From Actinomycetes bacterium (GTDB lineage: Bacteria > Actinomycetota > Actinomycetes > Actinomycetales > Actinomycetaceae), in assembly GCA_023426345.1 (NCBI GenBank), contig JAFAAX010000155.1, positions 27,629 through 91,628 of the forward strand: a DNA stretch of 64,000 nt, read 5' to 3'. Made by a program: the position numbers and the translations under genes. Each line of letters begins with the position of its first letter. Position 1 is the first letter of the stretch. A model generated the notes under the pieces. It had not been told where the DNA came from. It made no database searches and saw only the letters and a list, made by a program, of their open reading frames with translations. Below, piece after piece: positions 24,657-33,076 of the stretch.

Positions 24657-26024
24657 GTGCCCTCCCCCGTCACCAGCGCAGCCGTGTCCGAGTCAGTCCT
24701 TCCCCTCCCCGCCCCTGGCGCCGCCGAGTCCGTGACGCCGCCCCTGGAGGCGCCGGCCACCGAGACGCCGCAGCGGACCCCTCTCAGTCGCAACCCGGCG
24801 TTCACGCACCTGTGGGCGGGCGAGACCGCCAGCCAATTCGGTTTCCAGGTCGCAGCCCTGGCCACGAGCGCCGTCGCGATCACGGTGCTGGGCGCCTCCG
24901 AGGGCCAAATCGGCGCTCTCAACGCACTGCAGACCGTTGCCTTCCTGCTCATCGGGCTGCCGGCGGGCGCATGGGTCGACCGGTGGCGCAAACGCCGCAC
25001 GATGATCGCCGCGGACCTGGTGCGCGTCGCGGCCTTGGCGTCGATCCCTGTCGCCTGGGCGCTGGGCGGCCTCACCATCTGGCAGCTGATGGCCGTCGCC
25101 GCGATCCTGGGCTTCGCCACCGTCTTCTTCGATGTCTCCTATCAGTCATTCGTGCCCTCCATCGTCAGCCACGACCAGATCGGCCCGGCCAACGGCCGGA
25201 TGGAGGCCTCCTTCCAGGTGGCCCGCGTCGGCGGACCGGGGCTGGCCGGCTGGCTGCTCGGCATCGTCGCGGCCCCCGTGGCCTATCTGCTGACGGCCGC
25301 CACCTACGCGGCCAGCGCGATCGCGATCTGGCGCATCCCGGGGCGCGAGCCCCGCCCTCCTCGGCCCGATGACACCGCCCTGTGGCACCAGGTCCGCGAG
25401 GGCATCGACTACGTCCGCGGCGAGCGGCTGCTCGGCCCGCTGTTCCTCTGCATCTCCGCCGCGGCGCTCACCGGCCAGGGCGTCCAGACGCTGTTGCCCC
25501 TGCTCGCCCTGCGCAATCTCGGGATGTCGGCGACCGCGCTGGGCACGCTGTTGTCGCTGGGCGCCATCGGCGGCATCGCCGGCGCGATGGCTCAGTCGCG
25601 GGTCGTCCGCCGCCTGGGCGAGGGCCACACCATCGTGCTCACGAACGTCGTCGGCACGATCGCCCAGTTCGGGCTGCCGCTGGCGGTCGTGGTGCCGCGC
25701 GCGGACGCCGCGATGGTGCTGGTGGCGTCGAACCTGGTGAGTTCCTTCTTCATCACGATCTACAACATCACCCAGATGAGCCTACGCCAGCGGATCTGCC
25801 CGCCCGAGCTGCTCGGCCGCCTCAACGCGACGTTCCGCTTCGCGGTGTGGGGCGTCATGCCGATCGGGGCGCTCCTGGCCGGGATCGCCGCCACGCACCT
25901 GGGCACAGTGGCCGCTCTCGTGCTGTTCGTCGGCGGCACCGTCGTGGCGGGCCTGTCCATGGCGCTGACTCCGGTGGCGCGCCGCAACCGCATCGGAGCT
26001 CCTGCGCTGATCGGCGCCGCCTGA
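24657..26024 (+). CDS. MFS transporter (MFS_3/EntS-like)
   Basis: This 455-residue transporter has about twelve membrane segments after a 40-residue Pro/Ala-rich cytoplasmic tail. FTHLWAGETASQFGFQVAAL opens helix 1. GAWVDRWRKRRTMIAADLVR is the helix 2-3 A-motif, and FVPSIVSHDQIGPANGRMEASFQVARVGGPGLAGWLLG is split across helices 4-5. This pattern is that of the enterobactin-exporter/macrolide-efflux type MFS_3 group. The substrate is unknown. It is read as a single gene. Confidence 0.88.
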   Translation: MPSPVTSAAVSESVLPLPAPGAAESVTPPLEAPATETPQRTPLSRNPAFTHLWAGETASQFGFQVAALATSAVAITVLGASEGQIGALNALQTVAFLLIGLPAGAWVDRWRKRRTMIAADLVRVAALASIPVAWALGGLTIWQLMAVAAILGFATVFFDVSYQSFVPSIVSHDQIGPANGRMEASFQVARVGGPGLAGWLLGIVAAPVAYLLTAATYAASAIAIWRIPGREPRPPRPDDTALWHQVREGIDYVRGERLLGPLFLCISAAALTGQGVQTLLPLLALRNLGMSATALGTLLSLGAIGGIAGAMAQSRVVRRLGEGHTIVLTNVVGTIAQFGLPLAVVVPRADAAMVLVASNLVSSFFITIYNITQMSLRQRICPPELLGRLNATFRFAVWGVMPIGALLAGIAATHLGTVAALVLFVGGTVVAGLSMALTPVARRNRIGAPALIGAA

Positions 26025-26525
26025 CCGCGTGCCCGGCGGGAATCGCGTTCCGCCGCAGTCGTGCCGGTGGCCACTCCCTCTCATCAACGAGGGCGACGCA
26101 CGGCGACGTGTCAAGCCGGTCAGAGGCCGGGTACGCGGCGGCGGAGAACCCAGAGCGGTTCGATACCGGTCATGTCGCGTGTCGAGGTGCGCGACGGGTC
26201 GCCGCGCTCTCGGGTCGGCGCTGAGGTGCCGCACGACCGCATCGACGCTGACGACGGGGGCCGACTACACCAAATGGTCTCGTCACATGAGGCGACGCGC
26301 TTTGTGGAAACGATCGCGACCTGTGTCAATGCCGAACGCCTCTTCCGACTGAGTCCGACCATTTGGTGTAGTCCCATCATCACCGCAGGCGGGGACCAGC
26401 GCCTCGTGAGGTGGAAGGACCACACAGGCTTCTCATCGTCGAGACCGGTAGATATGGCGCCGACATCAGCAGGCGGACGGCCGGAACCCGGTGACACCCC
26501 GCCCGGCATGTGATGAGGTACAGGA
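26025..26525. other. 501-base non-coding gap with DEG half-repeat and long inverted repeat
   Basis: After the MFS gene comes a single DEG arm (26082-26100, CATCAACGAGGGCG), then a lower-GC segment carrying a 17-base perfect inverted repeat (described separately). No family-like protein is encoded on either strand. Confidence 0.6.
26263..26373. repeat. 17-bp perfect inverted repeat with 77-base interior
   Basis: GACTACACCAAATGGTC (26263-26279) is exactly inverted as GACCATTTGGTGTAGTC (26357-26373). The interior (26280-26356) has a lower G+C than its surroundings and encodes nothing recognisable. Possible explanations are a minimal transposon remnant with terminal repeats, a paired operator, or a small structured RNA. 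No target-site duplication is obvious. Confidence 0.8.
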
Positions 26526-28724
26526 GTGAGTAGTGACGAACGCCCGGAGACGGCCGGGACGCCGCCCCACCCGGGACGGCACTCGACTCCTGCCGCGAGC
26601 GCCGACACGGACGCCACGCCGCGCGGGGGCCGGACCATCAGTCCGGCAACCGATCCGGCCGCCACCCCGGCAACCGGCTCGAACACCGCCCCGGCCGCTC
26701 CGCACACCGCCCCGGCCGCCCCGCACACCGCCCCACCCACCGATCCGGATCTCCTGGCGGCGACCGGGCCGGACACCGCCGCCTCCGAACTGGAGGCCCT
26801 GGCCGACCGACGCCCGGACTTGCGCGCCCGAATCGCGATGAACCCGTCGGCCCCCGCGCCTCTGCTCGCCCGGCTGGCGTTCCTCGGCGACCCGGAGGTC
26901 CATCGCGCTCTGCGCCGCCGGGCCGGAGTGGACGTCGAGGCAGCCGCCGACCGCGGAGCCGGCCCACAGCCGGCCGTCGAGGACTCCGCGGCGCCGACCA
27001 CCTGGACCTTCACCGTTCCTCCGGCTCCCGGACCCGCTGTCGACGCCCACGCGGGAGACGCCGCAGGCGCGGCCGCCGCAGATACCGCGACCGACGTCGG
27101 CCTGCTGTCCGACCGCCTTCCCCGCGTCGACGCCTCCGCCATGAGGATGACCGCACCGCGATGGGTGCGCGAACGGACGGCGGCGCCGCCCTCGTCGTCG
27201 ATGTCAGCGGGTCCCCCGCCGATCGCGCTGCCGAGTCCGGGGCCGTCCGAGGGAAGGCCCCGGCCGCGGGCACGCCGCGCCCTGGCCGCCCTGGGCGCGG
27301 CGGCCCTCGCCACGATCACCGTCGCGAGCGCCTGGGCGCCGGTGGAGGGCGCCGACGGGAACGGGCTGGTCGCGCCGTCGTCGGCGTGGGCGCGCGGGGG
27401 GCACCAGGCCTGGTCCGTCCCCGGCACGCTGGAGAACGGGTACAACACGTTGACGGTCTCGCCGTCCGGGGACCGCGTGGCGCGCATCCACGTGCCCGAG
27501 GACGGCATGCAGATGGACGTCTCCACGTACACGATGGCAGCAGACGGCGCGCGCCTCCTCTGGTCCGGGACCGTACCGCGCCCCGGAGACGCCACGGGGG
27601 ACCCGCAGATCCTCACGGCCTGGGTCGCCTCCTCGTGGTGGGGCGACCGCCTGGTGGTGGGCACGCAGGTCGTCGACCCCGAGGCGGGCACTGTCTCCGC
27701 CGGGCCGTGGGGAGATGCCAACACGGCATCGGTGTCGGTGTCCGGAGGGACCTGGGCGGTGGCCTGCACGGCCGAGTCGACCTGCACCGCGTGGGACGCC
27801 GACGGCGCCGCCCGGTGGACCCGGCATCTGGACGGCTCGCCCTTGGACGGCGGCGCCGTCGAGGACGGCCGATGGTGGACGGCCCTGCAGAGCCGGACGG
27901 ACTCCTCGGCGCCCGGCGCGCAGATCCTCGATCTCGCCACGGGCGACGCCCGCGACGTCCGCCTCACCGGCGCACGCGCCACGGACGGCGGCGACGAGGC
28001 CGACGCCATCCCCTCCGACGCCATCCCCTCCGACGCCGAGCTGGCGCGCTGGGGCGTGTACGTCATGCCGGAGAGGAACGGGTGGCTGGCCCAGGGCATC
28101 TCGCCCTCCGGCGACCAGATCGCCTACCAGGCGCTCACACCGTCCGGAGAGCCCACGGGACCCCTCGTCCTTCCCCCGCCGGAAGCGTGGTGGTCCGGCA
28201 TGTCGGCGTGGGCGGTGACCCCTGGCGGGCCGCAGACCGCCGAGGACCTCCTCGCCTCGCTGGTCGCGGGCGGGGACCGCTTGCGCGACCGCGAGCGCCA
28301 GGGCGCAGTCGTCGGACGCCTGGGCACGGCGCCATGCACGACGATGACGGTGGGCCGGCGGACCGTGCCGTTCCCCGATGAGCTGGCCTCCTGGTCGGCT
28401 CCGGCCGACGCGTTCGGGGGCCCCGCCGCGGCCGCTGCCGCAGCAACCGCCGCCGCTGACCCGTCCGATCCGTCCGAGAGCGGCGATGCCGCCGCCTGCG
28501 CCGGCACCTACGGGGTGTTCTCCGCCTCCGCGGACGGATCCGTCGTCACCAGCTTCTTCGCCTTCCAGTCGGGGCTCCTGCCCCGCATGGCCGCCCTGGA
28601 CGTGAGGGGCGGACACTTCACCTGGGTGTCGGACGAACTGACGGACGTCTCACTGGCCCGACCCGACCTGGTCGTCGCGATGACGGGCACCGGCGAGCTG
28701 GTCGGCTACGCGCCGGGCCCCTGA
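26526..28724 (+). CDS. LRV-domain membrane protein with extracellular beta-propeller-like region
   Basis: This 732-residue protein begins with about 85 residues of Pro/Ala/Thr-rich tandem sequence (repeats of APAAPHTAP). Helices resembling a leucine-rich-repeat-variant domain follow (LADRRPDLRARIAMNPSAP, then LLARLAFLGDPEVHRAL). A linker contains DEG-repeat coding (AAPPSSSMSAGPP). A single membrane segment lies near residue 255 (ALAALGAAALATITVASA). The large outside region has recurring strand patterns such as TLTVSPSGDRVARIHV and AWDADGAARWTRHL, which suggest a WD40/PQQ-like propeller. GTG at 26526 is the likely start. The function is unknown. Confidence 0.7.
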   Translation: MSSDERPETAGTPPHPGRHSTPAASADTDATPRGGRTISPATDPAATPATGSNTAPAAPHTAPAAPHTAPPTDPDLLAATGPDTAASELEALADRRPDLRARIAMNPSAPAPLLARLAFLGDPEVHRALRRRAGVDVEAAADRGAGPQPAVEDSAAPTTWTFTVPPAPGPAVDAHAGDAAGAAAADTATDVGLLSDRLPRVDASAMRMTAPRWVRERTAAPPSSSMSAGPPPIALPSPGPSEGRPRPRARRALAALGAAALATITVASAWAPVEGADGNGLVAPSSAWARGGHQAWSVPGTLENGYNTLTVSPSGDRVARIHVPEDGMQMDVSTYTMAADGARLLWSGTVPRPGDATGDPQILTAWVASSWWGDRLVVGTQVVDPEAGTVSAGPWGDANTASVSVSGGTWAVACTAESTCTAWDADGAARWTRHLDGSPLDGGAVEDGRWWTALQSRTDSSAPGAQILDLATGDARDVRLTGARATDGGDEADAIPSDAIPSDAELARWGVYVMPERNGWLAQGISPSGDQIAYQALTPSGEPTGPLVLPPPEAWWSGMSAWAVTPGGPQTAEDLLASLVAGGDRLRDRERQGAVVGRLGTAPCTTMTVGRRTVPFPDELASWSAPADAFGGPAAAAAAATAAADPSDPSESGDAAACAGTYGVFSASADGSVVTSFFAFQSGLLPRMAALDVRGGHFTWVSDELTDVSLARPDLVVAMTGTGELVGYAPGP
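27180..27205. repeat. DEG repeat, single arm inside the LRV membrane protein gene
   Basis: GGCGCCGCCCTCGTCGTCGATG encodes A-P-P-S-S-S-M in the linker between the LRV-like domain and the membrane segment. The reading frame is preserved. Confidence 0.7.
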
Positions 28725-28750
28725 GCGCCGCCGCGCCCGGCGGGCTCATC

Positions 28751-29200
28751 TCAGCGGCGCTCGTCCTCCCCCACGGTCCGCCGGTGGAGATCCAGGACCA
28801 CCACGACCACCTCCAGCAGGATCCGCACACCGGCCGCCACCAGGAACCAGCAGGCCAGGGGCAGTCCGATGCCCAGGACGATGCGGACGAGCCCTTCCAC
28901 CGCCTCCCCGTACCGCAGGGCGTCGACGCCGGCCTGAACCTGTCGGACGATCGCCGTCAGCGCCGCGATGCCCGCGACCACCAACACCGTGAGGTCCACG
29001 GGGCGCAGCAGGCGCGGGGTGACGAGCTCCGTGAACCGCGTATCCGCGAGCGCGCGGGCGATCCCCGCACCGCGCCAGCGGGCCGCCGGCGCCCCCTCCT
29101 GCGGCCTTTCGGGCCCAAAGGGGCCCTCGTCGGCCGTCGCCCAGTCATCCGCCATCTCCGCCGCCCTTCGTCGTCGGCCATTGTCCCCCATCGCCTCCAT
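28751..29200 (-). CDS. DUF4282-like small membrane protein
   Basis: This protein of up to 149 residues has an acidic N-terminal half and two hydrophobic segments (LTVLVVAGIAALTAIV and LVRIVLGIGLPLACWFLV). It ends in a charged segment (LEVVVVVLDLHRRTVGEDERR). The arrangement resembles DUF4282 proteins. The first Met codon (29200) lies in the left arm of a DEG repeat (CATCGACGAGG read backwards). Alternatives are ATG at 29191 or the Met of MADDWATAD at about 29156. It converges with the LRV membrane protein gene, with a 26-base gap. Confidence 0.6.
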   Translation of the reverse strand: MEAMGDNGRRRRAAEMADDWATADEGPFGPERPQEGAPAARWRGAGIARALADTRFTELVTPRLLRPVDLTVLVVAGIAALTAIVRQVQAGVDALRYGEAVEGLVRIVLGIGLPLACWFLVAAGVRILLEVVVVVLDLHRRTVGEDERR

Positions 29201-29261
29201 CGACGAGGGCGACGCCCCCAGCGAACCTGTCCTCCCACGAGCGGGGCCGCCCTCGTCGATG
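29198..29261. repeat. DEG palindromic repeat upstream of the DUF4282-like gene
   Basis: CATCGACGAGGGCGACG and GGGGCCGCCCTCGTCGATG flank a 30-base interior. The element separates this gene from the 3' end of dnaB and provides a possible start codon. It is followed by GGGCGAGCCTCAC, a variant of the GGGCGAACCTC motif found elsewhere. Confidence 0.85.
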
Positions 29262-29297
29262 GGCGAGCCTCACAATCACACTGGGCAAGCCTCGGCG

Positions 29298-30683
29298 TCA
29301 GGAGGCCTGCGCCGCCGGCGCCTCTGCGCGCGCGCCCCCGTAGCCGGGCTCCTCGCGGCCCGTGTAGTTGGCGAAGCGGGCCATGTGGCCCTGGAAGAGG
29401 GTCTTGATGATCGCGGTCTCCCCGTTGCGGTGCTTGGCGACGATGATGTCGGCCTCGCCGGGGCGGTCCTCCGCGTTGTAGTACTCCGGACGGTGGAGCA
29501 GCATGATGACGTCGGCGTCCTGCTCGAGCGACCCGGACTCGCGCAGGTCGGCCATCATCGGCTTCTTGTCGGTGCGCTGCTCGGGACCGCGGTTCAGCTG
29601 GGCGACGGCCACGACGGGCACCTCGATCTCCTTGGCGAGCAGCTTGAGCTGGCGGGAGAACTCCGAGACCTCCTGCTGGCGCGACTCGACCTGGCGCCCG
29701 GAGCTCATGAGCTGGAGGTAGTCGACGACGACCAGGCCCAGGTCGTGCTGCTGCTTGAGGCGGCGGCACTTCGCGCGGATCTCCGTCATCGCCATGTTCG
29801 GGGAGTCGTCGATGAACAGCGGCGCCTCGGACACCCGCGAGGTGGTCTCGGAGACCTTGCGCCAGTCCTGGCTGGTCATCTCCCCGGAGCGCATCTTCGT
29901 GAGGAACACCCCGGACTCCGCGGACAGCAGGCGCATCGCGATCTCCGAGCGCGACATCTCCAGGCTGAAGATCACGGCGCACGTGTCGTGGTGGATGGCG
30001 GCCGAGCGGCAGAAGTCCAGCGCCAGCGTGGACTTCCCCATGGCGGGGCGCGCCGCGACGATGATCATCTGGCCGGGATGGAGGCCCTGGGTGAGACGGT
30101 CGAGGTCGGCGAAGTCCGTGGGCACCCCGTTGAGCTTGTCCTTGTTGCGCTCGATGTCCTCCAGCTCGTCGAGGATGGACTCCGAGATCTCGCTCATCGG
30201 GATGTAGTCGGCGCTGGCCCGGCGCTCCCCCACCGCGAAGATCTCCTGGGAGGCCTGGTCGACGATCTGGTCGACGTCCCCGCCGGCGTCCGCATAGCCC
30301 AGCTGCACGATGCGGGTGCCGGCCGTCACCAGGGACCGCAGGAGCGAGCGCTCGCGCACGATGCGCGCGTAGTAGCCCGCGTTGGCGGGCGTCGGGACGG
30401 AGGCGATGAGCGTGTGGAGATAGGGCGCCCCGCCCACGCGCTGGAGCTCGCCGCGACGCTGGAGCTCGGCCGCCACGGTGACCGCGTCGGCCGGCTCGCC
30501 GCGCCCGGAGAGGTTGATGATGACGTCGTGGATGATCTCGTGGGCGGGCTTGTAGTAGTCCGAGCCCCTGATCTCCTCGGCGACGTCGTTGATGGCCTCC
30601 TTCGACAGCATCATCGAGCCCAGCACCGACACCTCCGCCTCCAGGTCCTGGGGAGGGGTGCGGTCGAACTCGTCGGACGCCAT
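29298..30683 (-). CDS. dnaB: Replicative DNA helicase DnaB
   Basis: This 461-residue hexameric replicative helicase starts ASDEFDRTPPQDLEAEVSVLGSMML, the typical DnaB N-terminal domain. The RecA-like motor has Walker A ARPAMGKSTLALDF (about residue 215) and DYLQLM (Walker B). RESGSLEQDADVI and KHRNGETAI follow. No intein is present. ATG at 30683 gives the canonical start; the longer frame to 30848 is rejected. Its upstream region contains a cluster of DnaA boxes. Confidence 0.97.
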   Translation of the reverse strand: MASDEFDRTPPQDLEAEVSVLGSMMLSKEAINDVAEEIRGSDYYKPAHEIIHDVIINLSGRGEPADAVTVAAELQRRGELQRVGGAPYLHTLIASVPTPANAGYYARIVRERSLLRSLVTAGTRIVQLGYADAGGDVDQIVDQASQEIFAVGERRASADYIPMSEISESILDELEDIERNKDKLNGVPTDFADLDRLTQGLHPGQMIIVAARPAMGKSTLALDFCRSAAIHHDTCAVIFSLEMSRSEIAMRLLSAESGVFLTKMRSGEMTSQDWRKVSETTSRVSEAPLFIDDSPNMAMTEIRAKCRRLKQQHDLGLVVVDYLQLMSSGRQVESRQQEVSEFSRQLKLLAKEIEVPVVAVAQLNRGPEQRTDKKPMMADLRESGSLEQDADVIMLLHRPEYYNAEDRPGEADIIVAKHRNGETAIIKTLFQGHMARFANYTGREEPGYGGARAEAPAAQAS

Positions 30684-30899
30684 CGGGGGATCCCTGCCTT
30701 TCACCGGTCTCGGGCGGATCGCGCACCCGCGACGAGGGCGTCCCGGGTGTGTCTGGGCGGCGGGGCTCCGACAGGACCGGGATTCTCCCGGGCACCCGCG
30801 CGCGTGCGCTCGCGCTGGTCCCCACATGCAGGGGAACCGCGCGCACACGTGAGCGTAGACGCCCCCGCGTGCATATGGGGACTCTCGACCCCCGCTTCA

Positions 30900-31082
30900 T
30901 GTGGACAGTGTGTGGACAACCGAGGATCCGGTTGTGGACACAGCGGCGTGTCCTCCACACCCCCTGTGGACAATAGCGGTGCTTGAGGATTCGCGTGGGC
31001 ACGACCAGAATCGGACGAACGGCGGAATTCCGCCCTCCGCCAGACCTCACATGTCCACAGGACTGTGCACAGCATGTGGACG
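30900..31082. promoter_or_regulatory. DnaA-box cluster between dnaB and the MATE gene
   Basis: Six TGTGGACA-type 9-mers or their complements lie within 183 bases. TGTGGACAA is perfect at 30911-30919 and 30965-30973. One- or two-base variants are at 30900, 30934, 31052 (TGTCCACA) and 31075. The first three are spaced 11 and 23 bases, roughly one and two helical turns. The cluster could bind DnaA for dnaB control or titration. It is not accompanied by dnaA/dnaN or a clear AT-rich unwinding element. Confidence 0.7.
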
Positions 31083-31086
31083 AGAA

Positions 31087-32697
31087 ATGGGAGCCGAATC
31101 AGTGGATGACGAGCCGAACCCGTCCGACCGATCTCAAGGGCCGGTCGAGGGTGACGGCACCCGGCCCTCCGTCCCCGCCCGCGGACGCCCCGCCGGGACG
31201 GCGGGGCCGCCCTCGTCCAGTGGGAACGACGCGGACGCCCCTGCGGGCGGCGCGGCCCCAGACCGCCCGGGCGGGACGGACGTTGCCGGCTCCCATCGAG
31301 GGGACACGGAACCCCCGCTGACCAGGCAGATCCTCGCGCTGGCGGTGCCCGCCCTGGGCGCCCTGGTGGCCGAGCCGCTGTTCATCCTCATCGACACCGC
31401 GATGGTCGGCCATCTGGGCACGCAGGCGCTCGCGGGCCTGGCGCTGGGGTCGACGGTCCTGCAGACGATCGTCGGCGTGTTCGTCTTCCTCGCCTACTCG
31501 ACGACGGCGCTGGCCGCGCGCACCCTGGGGGCGGGGCGCCGCGACCGCGCCGTGCGCTCCGGGATCGAGGCGATGTGGCTGGCGGCCGGGCTCGGCCTGG
31601 CGATGGCCCTCCTGCTCGCCCTCGGCGCTCCCGCGATCGTCCGCGCCCTGGGAGCCGGAGCGGACGTCGCGCCGGCGGCGATCGCCTACGTCCGCGCCTC
31701 CGCGCCCGGACTGGTCGGGATGTTCGTCGTCCAGGCGGGCACCGGGACCCTGCGCGGACTCCTCGACACACGCACGCCGCTGGTGGTCGCCGTGGCCGGT
31801 GCCGCGCTCAACGTCGTGGCGAACGCCGTCCTCATCTTCGGCGCGGGACTCGGCGTGGCGGGCTCCGGCGCGGGCACCGCGATCGCGCAGACGCTGATGG
31901 CCGGCGCGTACGTCGCGGTCGTGGCGCGCGGGGCGCGCGGCCTCGGCGTCCCGCTGCGCCCCTCCCTCGGCGGTGTCTGGCAGGCGGTGAGGGACGGCGC
32001 TCCGCTGTTCGTGCGCACCGTGGCGCTGCGCGCCGCCCTGCTGGCCACCGTGTCCACGGCCACCGCCATCGGGGTCGAGGCGCTGGCCGCCCACCAGGTG
32101 GTCAACGCGCTGTGGAACTTCGTGTCCCTGGTCCTCGACGCCCTGGCCATCGCCGCGCAGGCGATGGTCGGCTACGCGCTGGGGGCGGGCGATCCCGGAC
32201 GTCTGCGCGCCCTGATCCGGCGTCTCGCCGTGTGGGGCGCCGGAGCCGGGGCGGCGTTGGGGGCCCTCATCGCCGCCGGCTCCCACTGGCTGCCGGGCCT
32301 GTTCGGCCAGGACCCCTCGATGCGGTCCCTCGCAGCGGCCGCCTTGGTGGTCGCGGCCTGCTGCATGCCCGTGGGCGGGGTGGTGTTCCTGCTGGACGGG
32401 GTGCTGATCGGCGCCTCTCAGGGGCGCTACCTGGCCGTCGCCTCCGCGGCGACGCTGGTCGTCTACCTGCCGGCCCTGGGAGCGCTCACGGCGTGGGTGC
32501 GCAGGCAGGCGGGCACGGGCCCCGGCGGGGGCGGTGCGGACTTGGGGATCGCCCAGCAGACCGCGGCGATGGTCGCCCTGTGGATCAGCTTCGCGGGACT
32601 GTTCATGGCGGCCCGCGCCGCGGCCAACGCCTGGCGCACGTGGTGGTCGCCTCGACATGCGCTGGTGCCCCGGGACGTGTCGGACGGGGAACACTGA
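31087..32697 (+). CDS. MATE-family efflux transporter (DinF-like)
   Basis: This is a 536-residue, twelve-helix protein of the MATE/DinF family. The core begins at about residue 78 with LTRQILALAVPALGALVAEPLFILIDTAM split over helix 1. VGHLGTQALAGLALGST and the duplicated half (AHQVVNALWNFVSLVLDALAIAAQ) follow, giving a DinF-like pattern. The first 75 residues are disordered and include DEG coding (AGPPSSSGN). ATG at 31087 is preferred; ATG at 31051 is in frame and would add twelve residues, but lies inside the DnaA-box cluster. It would export cationic compounds by Na+ or H+ antiport. The substrate is unknown. Confidence 0.88.
   Translation: MGAESVDDEPNPSDRSQGPVEGDGTRPSVPARGRPAGTAGPPSSSGNDADAPAGGAAPDRPGGTDVAGSHRGDTEPPLTRQILALAVPALGALVAEPLFILIDTAMVGHLGTQALAGLALGSTVLQTIVGVFVFLAYSTTALAARTLGAGRRDRAVRSGIEAMWLAAGLGLAMALLLALGAPAIVRALGAGADVAPAAIAYVRASAPGLVGMFVVQAGTGTLRGLLDTRTPLVVAVAGAALNVVANAVLIFGAGLGVAGSGAGTAIAQTLMAGAYVAVVARGARGLGVPLRPSLGGVWQAVRDGAPLFVRTVALRAALLATVSTATAIGVEALAAHQVVNALWNFVSLVLDALAIAAQAMVGYALGAGDPGRLRALIRRLAVWGAGAGAALGALIAAGSHWLPGLFGQDPSMRSLAAAALVVAACCMPVGGVVFLLDGVLIGASQGRYLAVASAATLVVYLPALGALTAWVRRQAGTGPGGGGADLGIAQQTAAMVALWISFAGLFMAARAAANAWRTWWSPRHALVPRDVSDGEH
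31201..31220. repeat. DEG repeat, single arm in the MATE N-terminal coding region
   Basis: GCGGGGCCGCCCTCGTCCAG encodes A-G-P-P-S-S-S in the disordered cytoplasmic head of the MATE protein, ahead of helix 1. Confidence 0.65.
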
Positions 32698-32896
32698 ACG
32701 GAACCACGGAACCGCGGGCCCCGGAGAACCGGACCCGCCGCTGCTGGGTGGCCCGACCGCGCGCCTCACGAGCCCAACCGCCCGCGCCTCCGTCGCAAGA
32801 ACAGGCGATCGACAACCCTGCGCCGTAAGGTGGAGCCGGGACGAACGGATGAGGCCCGGCAGGGAGCCGGCCCGCTTCCCCAGGAGGTGGTTCCCG

Positions 32897-33076
32897 ATGA
32901 TGCGGACACGGATGATGACAGCGCTGATCGCGGGCGCGGCCCTGGCCTTCGGGGCCGTGGGAACGGCGGGTGCCGCCCAGGCGGCGCCCGTCGTCGAGCA
33001 CCCCGACGTCACCGTCATGGCCAGCACCCCCTGGATCTGCGTCCTCTTCCCCAGTTTTCCCTGGTGCCCGCGGTGA
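32897..33076 (+). CDS. Tiny secreted two-cysteine peptide coupled to a histidine kinase
   Basis: This 59-residue pre-peptide has AGGAGG nine bases before ATG at 32897. MMRTRMM is followed by a hydrophobic core (TALIAGAALAFGAVG) and a good signal-peptidase site AAQA/AP at about residue 29. The mature product would be about 30 residues with Cys48 and Cys57, each next to Trp (WIC and WC), and would end PWCPR. A disulfide-closed ten-residue loop is possible. A TAAGGT -10 candidate lies at 32826-32831. The stop TGA overlaps the kinase GTG by three bases (GTGA). I do not recognise the peptide family. A signal, a kinase cofactor or a small defence peptide are all possible. Confidence 0.7.
   Translation: MMRTRMMTALIAGAALAFGAVGTAGAAQAAPVVEHPDVTVMASTPWICVLFPSFPWCPR

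Noticed and set aside
30900..31082. The DnaA-box cluster as the chromosomal origin oriC
   Set aside because: dnaA, dnaN and rpmH are not adjacent and no long AT-rich unwinding region is visible.
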